A stretch of 64,000 nt of DNA from Kitagawia praeruptora (lineage: Eukaryota > Streptophyta > Magnoliopsida > Apiales > Apiaceae): contig CM075350.1 of the NCBI GenBank assembly GCA_037693485.1, forward strand, positions 65,390,001 to 65,454,000. Direction: 5' to 3'. Shown here one piece after another: positions 56,360 to 64,000 of this stretch. Each line of letters opens with the position of its first letter. The stretch's first letter is position 1. The position numbers and the translations under genes were made by a program. The notes beneath the pieces were generated by a model. It was not told the DNA's origin, made no database searches, and saw only the letters and a program-made list of their open reading frames with translations.

Positions 56360-56999
56360 TATGCCATAAACAGCCAAGGCTCAATAAGAAGCCCAAAACA
56401 ACAAGTAAACCACCTCATGAGAATAAGAATGGCCCAGCCCAGAGTAGTGGACCCCGGGCCCGGGGCCACCACCACGTGGCATGGTCCCCGTCCCGGACCA
56501 GGGGACCCCCTGATTTGTAGCACTCGGTATACGTGGCATCCCACCTCAGCTCACACTCCTATTTGTGACGTTGACCAACACTAGAAGACAAGGGAAGACA
56601 CGTGCCAGATCGTGCCCACCACAACATGGCCACACTCCAGTCAATGGTCACACCAGACAAAGCCACGTGCCCTACATCCCGGAAGTTCAACGGCTCGTCC
56701 CCCAGATCCAACGGTCAGGGGTGAAGGTAACCTACCCCTAAACCCTAGGCCTAGGGCTATAAATACCCCTAGTAAATAGGGTTTAGGGGTTAGCCATTAT
56801 GACACACCTACACACATTTATTACTTTGTGATACTCTACTTGATTATTACCTTCCAAAGCCAACTCTTATTCTCACGCCGGAGGCACCTCGGGGCCAAAC
56901 CCCCCCTCCGGTGTTGTTTTGCAGATACCCCACTACAGCTACACCACTTCCGAGGCAGGAGTTGGCGAGGAAGTACCCGATCAAGATTCAGAGTTATCA
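56357..56999 (+). repeat. 5' LTR of a Ty3/gypsy element (TGATA...TATCA)
   Basis: It runs from TGATATGCCATAAACAGCC to GATTCAGAGTTATCA, with 5-bp inverted ends, followed after one base by the primer-binding-like TGGCGCTAGAAGGAGGGG. It is GC-richer than its surroundings. A TATA box GGCTATAAATACCCC lies at about 56754-56768 between inverted telobox-like words. The 3' LTR is beyond the window, so the target duplication cannot be tested. Confidence 0.85.
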
Positions 57000-57000
57000 T

Positions 57001-57018
57001 TGGCGCTAGAAGGAGGGG
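57001..57018 (+). other. Primer-binding-site-like sequence
   Basis: TGGCGCTAGAAGGAGGGG one base after the LTR. The same word occurs in the minus-strand element at 53.5 kb, so both use the same primer type. The tRNA partner was not identified. Confidence 0.65.
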
Positions 57019-57092
57019 TTGAACCTCCGAACTCCAGAACCCCGAACCAACAGCCGAACTGAAACAACCCGAACTACCTAAAACCGAAAGCC

Positions 57093-57782
57093 ATGCCTCG
57101 ACCAAGCAAATCCACCCATCGCCCAGCAAACAGCGCCCCGAGAGAAGAACCCCTGGATCCGATCCCGGAGCCCATCCCGCAAAACCAGGTCCCGGTCCAG
57201 GAGAGGCTCGGGATCGGTCCGAATGATGCTCGGGTCACAGTCGAAGTGAACCGGTACAAGTATACCGACGTACCCCTTGACTCTGCCCAGATGGAGAATT
57301 TAACCCCGGCGGAACTAGCCGAAGCAATCCGGGCTTACCGAAATCGCCCCCATCCGGAACCTGAACCCGACCAGGGGGGAAACTCCGAGGGATCAGCCAA
57401 CTCCCACAACTCACGAGCCTCGGTCTTTGCTCGCCTCGGGAATCAAGACCAAAGAAACGAAAGGGACCATCCAACCCGGAGTAAGGTCAGAGATGATGAG
57501 GCTGACGAGCTAAAACGGATGGAAAGACTCCGGGAAAAAATAAGACAAGAGGAACAAGCTAAGTTGGAGCACAGAATCCAAAGAAGGCTCCAGGAAGAGG
57601 AGGAAAGAATGAGGAAATCCAAATCCAAAAGAACCCGGAGAGAGGTAAGCCCGGAGATTATCTCAGATGATGAAGAACGTCCCAGCAACCTGGTTCAGAT
57701 GATCCAGGAGCTACAGAGGAAAGTAAACAATGACTCCGGGTTTGAGATCCAAGACACACTCACCCCTTTTAGCTGCTCTCTT
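57093..57782 (+). CDS. Ty3/gypsy gag, N-terminal part (split by insertion)
   Basis: The ATG at 57093 starts MPRPSKSTHRPANSAPREEP, a Pro/Glu-rich N-terminus. Residues about 115-205 are highly charged and coiled-coil-like (DELKRMERLREKIRQEEQ, RRLQEEEERMRKSKSKRT). The reading stays open to SCSL at 57782 and then runs into inserted DNA, where it would stop after about 18 foreign codons. Removing the insertion and one 5-bp duplication rejoins the frame to the downstream gag domain. No stop interrupts either part, so this retroelement was young when hit. Confidence 0.85.
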
Positions 57783-60700
57783 TGTAACGCCCCAAATCCG
57801 GGGTCAGGGATTTGGTCGTCACGCGGAAATCCTTAACATCAAATTACCTGTTTAACAACATTAAACCATCTGTAATCATTAAAACTGAAATATAACTCTG
57901 CGACCCCAACCACCAAGCATCTTTTAGGTCATAGGGCTAGAAACAAGAACTAAAATCTTTACATCTTTATTACATTCATTCTATTACATCGCTCTATGTC
58001 TTAAAAATCTTATACTACTAGTATAGCTTCGTTGGGAAGTACACCAGCAACTAGTACTACTCTGTACAAAGTAATATATATTATACATCAATGTACTTAC
58101 ATATAACTTACTCCAGCTATCTATGCTCTAGATCATAACATCTTCACAAGGGCGTACTGCCTGCTTCTCCTGAGCCATGCAGATAAGCCTCAATCATCTA
58201 CCTTCCTCTGAAAGGTTAATATTTAAAACAAGCAAGTATGAGCGAAAGAATTGCCCAGCAAGTATTAATAGAGCACAACAATATATATCAATATACACAT
58301 GGAGTTTTCAAAATATAACGATACTTAATATCAATTTCGAAATTTTTACAACAACGAAACCTCAGTAGGGGATATATGACATTTCGAGTAACATCAGATA
58401 AATAAGGTAAGTTCATGTCAACAATAGTAATCCTCATACCTTATCCACATACCACACCTCATAGTATTGATAACCTCTTGGGGAGCTTTTCAAAATATGC
58501 ATTTCAATATGCTGCTAAGATAGTTATTACCACCCTTCATAAACCAAACCATTATAAAGTCCCCTTTTTAATACTCCTCAAGTTTGTAAGTATATACACA
58601 TGAGTATATCATTATCATCAAAACACCTTACAGTTCAAGATTCTGTACAGGATATAAGTTCGTTACCACTTGATAAGTTAAACTCAGAAATAACTGATAG
58701 GAAGAGAGTCAAAGCTCTTGAAGCAAAACATTTGGGATTTAACATCAATAACCGATGAACCAACTTTCATCTTTTGAATAATTGCAAAAGTGCACAAGTA
58801 CGTGCCATTATTGTTAGAATAATCTTGCAGTTCTAGATACTGCATGAATTCATCATCTTTCAAAATTGAAAACAACACTATCGGCTACTTGGCACTTAGG
58901 CCTAAGAAGCAGTGTTTGAGTATTTTTCCAAAGTGGAGGATGGGACTTAAAGAAAACATGAAAACCTGACAAGGATTGACGATGATCAGTCGCCACATCC
59001 AAGTCCAATAATCTGCGGGTCTTCTCTACCGGTAGAAGGATAGAAACTACATCCGTAACTATCCCCGAGTGAAAACTACATCCGTAATCACCCTCGATGA
59101 AAACTACATCCGTAATCATCCTTCGGCAACACCTGGGTCGGAATAATAATTGATGGACCGCCTGGCTCACGGCCGCTTACACATCCCGGGAATCGTTCGT
59201 CAACGATTCCCACACCTGCCAGAGTCCCCTTTTTCTTTTCTTGTCAAAATCATTTTGATAGAAAAACTTGAGTAGTTGAAGTTCGACTTCAGTCGACCGA
59301 TAATTTCTTGAAAAACGAGCAAGGGAGTAAAACCTGACCGGGGGTTTTCGAAAATGTTTTGAGTTCAAAAGAGTTCAAGTATAGATATACACTTGTACCG
59401 ATATTAATCTCAACACAGGGTTTTGTGATCACACATGGAAAATGGTACGCATAAAGCTTGTAACCACAACAGGGTAATTCCATATATATATAAGTTCTTG
59501 AAAAGTACCTTACCTAGATAGATTCAAAATATAATATTTTAAATGACTATGAAAGTCCTTAGACAACCTTTAAATAGTGTTTTATAACCTTCAAAACACT
59601 TAGAGTATTTAATAAATATTTGACCACTATGTAACAAATAATAAATACTCAAAAATCCCTTTTTAAAAGAGTACTCAATTTAATATTCATTTATTAAGTA
59701 ATATTCAAATAATATTTACTATTAATACTGGAATATTTAATAACCTCAAAACACCCAAATACAACTCTTGGAATATTTCTAATCAAAATCAAGACACAAT
59801 CTCTCCAGCAGTCTCCAAACTTTAGCCACTTTATCAAATAACTACTACTGACTCTCGGTCAATAAGAAATAATTAATAAACATGAAAATCCTTCTTCTCT
59901 TTTTTTTTGTTTCTTAATGAATATTATAATTAATATTCACCGAATTAAATAAGCATTCAAATAACATATATCGATATCAATCTAGTTGTTTTAAGCTGAA
60001 AGTAACCAATTTATAACCATTGGAATATCTTTAATCCGTATTGAAAATAAACTATCTCCGATAAAAAAATATACTAGATAGAATCACTCCATTAAATTGT
60101 TTTATTATTTCTCCGGGACAAAGTGATTTTAAGAAAGCGTTTTGAAAATGATATTCATCTAATTAAATAAATTTAATTAGGCGAATGAGGTTTATTTAAT
60201 TAGTAAATGCTTTCAGGAGCATCTATTAATTAAATAAACACTGGTTTATTGGTGATGTTGCCTTTAGGTTAATTATTGCGAAATTCTTTTTAAAAGCTTT
60301 GCCCGGATTTTCGAAAACATACAATACAACATAGCCCCGACACGCGGGCTAAATTCAATAACTCAATACACGCTCTACCCTCGGAGCCTTTACCACGTAG
60401 TTCCATATATACGTATATGTATCTATATATACCTCATAACATATGGTCCTCTACCACATTACAAAGGTTTATAAATATACAACGTATAAATCGAGATGTA
60501 GAACCAAAAGAATGTCACCGCTCATCGACAGTATTATAAGTCATGGGTTTTGATTATTGCACGAGAATAATTTAATATCGCTAGCAAAGTCAAGAATTAA
60601 ATGATTTGGAAGGAGCACAAGATTAAAAACTCGCAATTAGGGATTGAAAACCTTTTTCCGCACATTTTATATAATTCAAAATAGGTATACTCTGAACGAT

Positions 60701-61511
60701 AGAGTATGTGTAAATAAACTTGCCTCTGGTCCTTAGCAGAAAACAGAAATCGCGAACAAATTCTTCGCACCTCGTCCAAGTAATTCCATGGACCTTACCT
60801 GACGTCTCGATCTTCCTTTTTGGATGCACGTCGCTCCAATTTGATTTCGCCCTAATGGTACTGAAATGGTTACGAGTACGTGTCAGTCATACCACGTATA
60901 TCGAGTAGACACAACTCGGGATCATCACTAAATAATCATAAAGTCAAACTATAGGTGTCCTCCCTATAGTTGACTACTCTAATACCACTTAATGCACATA
61001 AGACATTTGGTAATAGCAAACAACACGGGAAGAGTCCCCTAATATAAAGTGAACATTTCCTAGTACCAACATATCATAACACTACACAGTTATAACACTT
61101 AGTCAAACTCCACTTAACACTTTTGACCATAATACTATTGACATACTTTTGTCACAAGTTAATTAACAAGTAATCCTCAAAACATACTTAGCCCTCGATA
61201 AAGACTCATAATACCCATTTAATCTTCAAGACACATTTAATCCTCGAATTAGCACATAATCCTCGAATTAATTCACTTAACACATATACACATAAACAAT
61301 TAACACCCAAATCATACCTTTAAACCCTTGAAATCAAATAAGTTAAATAAATTAAAATGCAGGGGATTTTTAGAAAATTTCGGCATGTAGTATTCGTTTA
61401 TCGGACTATGGGCTCAGCCCCTCCATGCCAACAAAACAATTTATAACCCTGTTTTTGATAAAATAAAAGCTGCCTCAACTTGCAGCAACATAAAAGTAAA
61501 CATATAAGAAA

Positions 61512-61631
61512 AGTACCCGCCCAGACATGCGGCAACTAGCACATAAGGAAAAGTACCCGCCCAGACATGCGGCAACTAGCACATAAGGAAAAGTACCCGC
61601 CCAGACATGCGGCAACTAGCACATAAGGAAA
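61512..61631 (+). repeat. 40-bp tandem repeat, three copies
   Basis: The unit AGTACCCGCCCAGACATGCG plus GCAACTAGCACATAAGGAAA is repeated at 61512, 61552 and 61592 with essentially no divergence. Confidence 0.95.
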
Positions 61632-62296
61632 AGTAAACTAAGTTTATCCACATTTAAGCCAACACCACGTAGTTGGCACTTATGACTTCTAACAATTACT
61701 ACGACCCGACTTATACCATTTAGCACATAGACATTTACCGATAAGCCAACTCTTATAACTATACCTCATATGACAATAACAATTAGCACTTAGCACTTAG
61801 CACTTAACAATTTAAAAATTACAATTTGAAAACTAACAATTAGCAATTAGCACTTAACAATTACTTGACAACTAACCCGAATATATATTATCCGACAATT
61901 AATAATTACTCACTAACAATTAACAATTAGCAATTTAACAATTATAATTACAAACATACCTTCCGAATTAAATATCGGAAATTCAACCAATAATCATAAT
62001 CTTACAATTTTAGTCTAATTATACCCATTACCACATTAAGCTTTCCATTTGAACTAATTAAACCACCATAATTAACCTCGCAATTTAAACTAACTAATTA
62101 CCACCATAATTAACCTCGCAATTTAAACTAACTAATTACCACCATAATCTCACAATTTAAAATCAATTAAATTACAACAATAAACTATAACGAAATGTAC
62201 CGATAATTTAATACGAAAATTAAATAAATTAAAACGCGAAATTATACCATTTCGGATCCGACCCGCCAGAAATCTCTCCCGGAGTCTCTCTCCTTC

Positions 62297-62298
<2 letters not shown>

Positions 62299-62331
<33 letters not shown>
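62299..62331. repeat. (CT)n microsatellite
   Basis: About 16 TC dinucleotides at the edge of a GC-rich island. ORFs rich in RE repeats on the complement are artefacts of this tract. Confidence 0.95.
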
Positions 62332-62333
<2 letters not shown>

Positions 62334-63327
62334 CTGCCTTCCCTTCTCCCTGCACACGCGAACAGCGCCACCACCGGCCGCTGCAGCAGTCCTCCACCGC
62401 GATCCGGACCCAGCTGCGACCCCCTCCCCACTGTCCTGTTCTCGCGCCACCTGCACACACTAATTCGTACACACGATGATGCGTATATATGTACTGATTT
62501 CCCCCCCCCCCCAAAATTTCTTCCCAATTGACTTCTCCCCTTCCCCCCGATCGATTCTCGTTTTCTTCCCCCTGGTTTCGGTGTTTGTGTGTAGTAGTGT
62601 ATGTATATGTGCGGCTGTGTTTGTAAACGTATGTATGTGTGCAAGTGCTGTGTCTTGTTTAACCCTAATGGGCTTGGCCCAATAACATATAAAGCAATAC
62701 AATTAAATACTACACACCTTAAATAATATTTAGAGTTAAAAACTCTAATTTGTAAAAATAAAATTTTTTAGCATAATTAAATACTAGAATATTTTTAAAG
62801 ACTTTTGGAGAAAGAATTGGAATTAAATCTCAATTTTCTAAATTGATATGCATTTTACAAATATTAATAATTTATGAAAATAATTCATAAAAATAATAAT
62901 TGTGATTCATAATTCACAATTTACAGGGCTTTATAAAAATACTACAAACATTATTGTCTTAACAAAATCTCAAATTCTTGATTTTATATATTAATCAAGT
63001 AATTTCTACAAATCCTCAAATAATTAAAATAAACATTTTCTAAGGATTTGAAAATCTCTAAATAATTTAGTAATTTATAATAAAATCTTTACTAAATAAT
63101 TTCACATTCCAAAATTGAATCTTTGCACAAATAAACTATTGACTCGAGGTATCTACTCTGTCAATAAAATTTTAAATAGGAGCACCAGGCTCCACTTAAC
63201 CGAAAATAATTAAATAATTGAATAATAAAATAAATTAAATAAAAAAAAATTCCTCCTCATTTTAGGAAAACATTATTATTATTGAAATAATTATAAAATC
63301 ATTTCTTGAAAAATCCGGGTTATTACA

Positions 63328-64000
63328 CTCTTGAAGCCATGCCCCGGCAAAAGAACCTCAAGCACTACAACTTTGACTCCTTTAATGGGTTGGAGGACCC
63401 GGAAGAACACCTCAACTACTTTGAGCAAATAGCCCTGATATACTTCTATAACGACCTAACCAAATGCAGGTTCTTTGCCTCCACACTAAAAGGAGCGGCT
63501 CAGAGATGGTTCAGCCGGATCCCTTCCCGGAGCATACACAGCTGGAAGGAGTTCAGGGAGGCTTTCCTCCGCAGGTTCCGAGCCAATAAAACCCCAGAAT
63601 ATCACATGTGCCACCTTGAAACAATTAGGCAACATGACAACGAAACGCTTTCAGCTTTCATGAAACGGTTCCAAGAAGCCATAAATCAAGTCACGAACCT
63701 GGATGAAAGAGAAGCCTTGAGCATTTTCCGAAAGAACCTAGACCCGGAGCGTAGCGAACGCTATGTGATTGAATTGGTAAACAAAGAGCCCCAGAGCCTG
63801 GCTGCAGCCTATTCTATGGCCGCCAAATTCATCAAAGAAACTGATATCCTACAAGCAATGAGGATGACCCGGCAGGGCACCTCCTCGGGAAGAAGTAAAG
63901 ATGATCGCTCTAGAAATGATCACAACCCAGACAAGAAGTTTAAACCCAACAAGCAATACAACTACATCCCAAGTCATCAACTAACGACCCCGGACAAAGA
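63328..64000 (+). CDS. Ty3/gypsy gag, retrotrans_gag domain (continues past window)
   Basis: In frame with 57093-57782 once the insertion is removed (codon GAA at 63333). It shows EAMPRQKNLKHYNFDSFNG, DPEEHLNYFEQIALIYFYND, the LKGAAQRWFSRIPSRSIHSW block, FREAFLRRFRANKTPEYHMC, LETIRQHDNETLSAFMKRFQ and ALSIFRKNLDPE. These are the conserved order of the capsid-like retrotrans_gag domain (about 150 residues), which assembles the virus-like particle. A basic linker (RSKDDRSRNDHNPDKKFKPN) follows. The frame is open to the last base, so the zinc knuckle and pol would lie outside. Confidence 0.93.

Larger units (their letters stand above)
57783..63327. mobile_element. 5.5-kb LTR-like insertion (giant solo LTR or noncoding LTR element), TSD CTCTT
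   Basis: It begins TGTAACGCCCCAAATCCGGG and ends AAAAATCCGGGTTATTACA, giving inverted TGTAA/TTACA ends and a wider CCGGG echo. CTCTT lies on both sides (57778-57782 and 63328-63332). I see no second copy of either end inside, and no protein domain, so a single very long LTR is the simplest reading; some gypsy lineages have LTRs of this size. Internal landmarks: a 40-bp triplication (61.5 kb), AATTAGCACTTA-type short repeats (61.78-61.95 kb), a (CT)n tract and a GC-rich island (62.28-62.66 kb). The rest is AT-rich. Confidence 0.75.

Noticed and set aside
62150..62700. Several minus-strand ORFs rich in Arg-Glu repeats
   Set aside because: They read through the (CT)n tract and GC-rich island; no domain, and frames disagree.

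Overview
This window is nuclear DNA from a flowering plant, most likely a eudicot. It is AT-rich, its genes contain introns, and it is packed with plant-type transposable elements: Ty1/copia and Ty3/gypsy LTR elements, an L1-type LINE, CACTA, a Mutator-like element (MULE), a Helitron, Stowaway and hAT-like MITEs, and a TRIM. No finer taxonomic assignment is supported by the sequence alone.

Only three ordinary host genes are convincing. (1) A DC1-domain (C1-like zinc finger) gene lies at 31.07-32.28 kb on the plus strand. (2) A complete 13-exon outward-rectifying Shaker K+ channel gene of the SKOR/GORK class lies at 41.5-49.95 kb on the minus strand; I joined its exons by hand, and all phases close to give 803 codons plus a stop. 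(3) An F-box/DUF295 gene lies at 55.2-56.36 kb on the plus strand, and its 3' end is cut off exactly at the first base of a gypsy LTR.

Layout. 0-15.1 kb: decayed copia RNase H, a small 72-codon gene with its own TATA box, and a copia-style accessory ORF region that is tandemly duplicated. The second unit is split by a non-autonomous, minus-strand LTR element with a tRNA-Asp-type primer site (5.09-10.96 kb). A solo LTR follows (14.04-15.10 kb). 16.4-20.4 kb: degenerate minus-strand LINE. 20.9-26.2 kb: a Stowaway MITE, captured gene fragments (PPR and an unknown membrane protein), foldback DNA and a solo copia LTR. 26.22-30.18 kb: a CACTA element with dense palindromic subterminal repeats that encloses a 176-bp satellite array. 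33.1-35.4 kb: a Helitron and two foldback MITEs set in TA tracts. 36.2-40.45 kb: a young-looking MULE with near-identical long TIRs and a 9-bp target duplication; it carries a truncated SWIM-type transposase fragment and a spliced plant-mobile-domain (PMD) ORF. 52.2-55.1 kb: minus-strand gypsy gag/LTR remnant with a TRIM inserted in its LTR. 56.36-64 kb: plus-strand gypsy element whose gag ORF is split by a 5.5-kb insertion flanked by a perfect 5-bp duplication; gag stays open to the window edge.

The most unusual items are the PMD-carrying MULE, the satellite array inside the CACTA element, the nested tandem duplication at 2.8-13.9 kb, and the giant LTR-like insertion inside an otherwise open gag gene.
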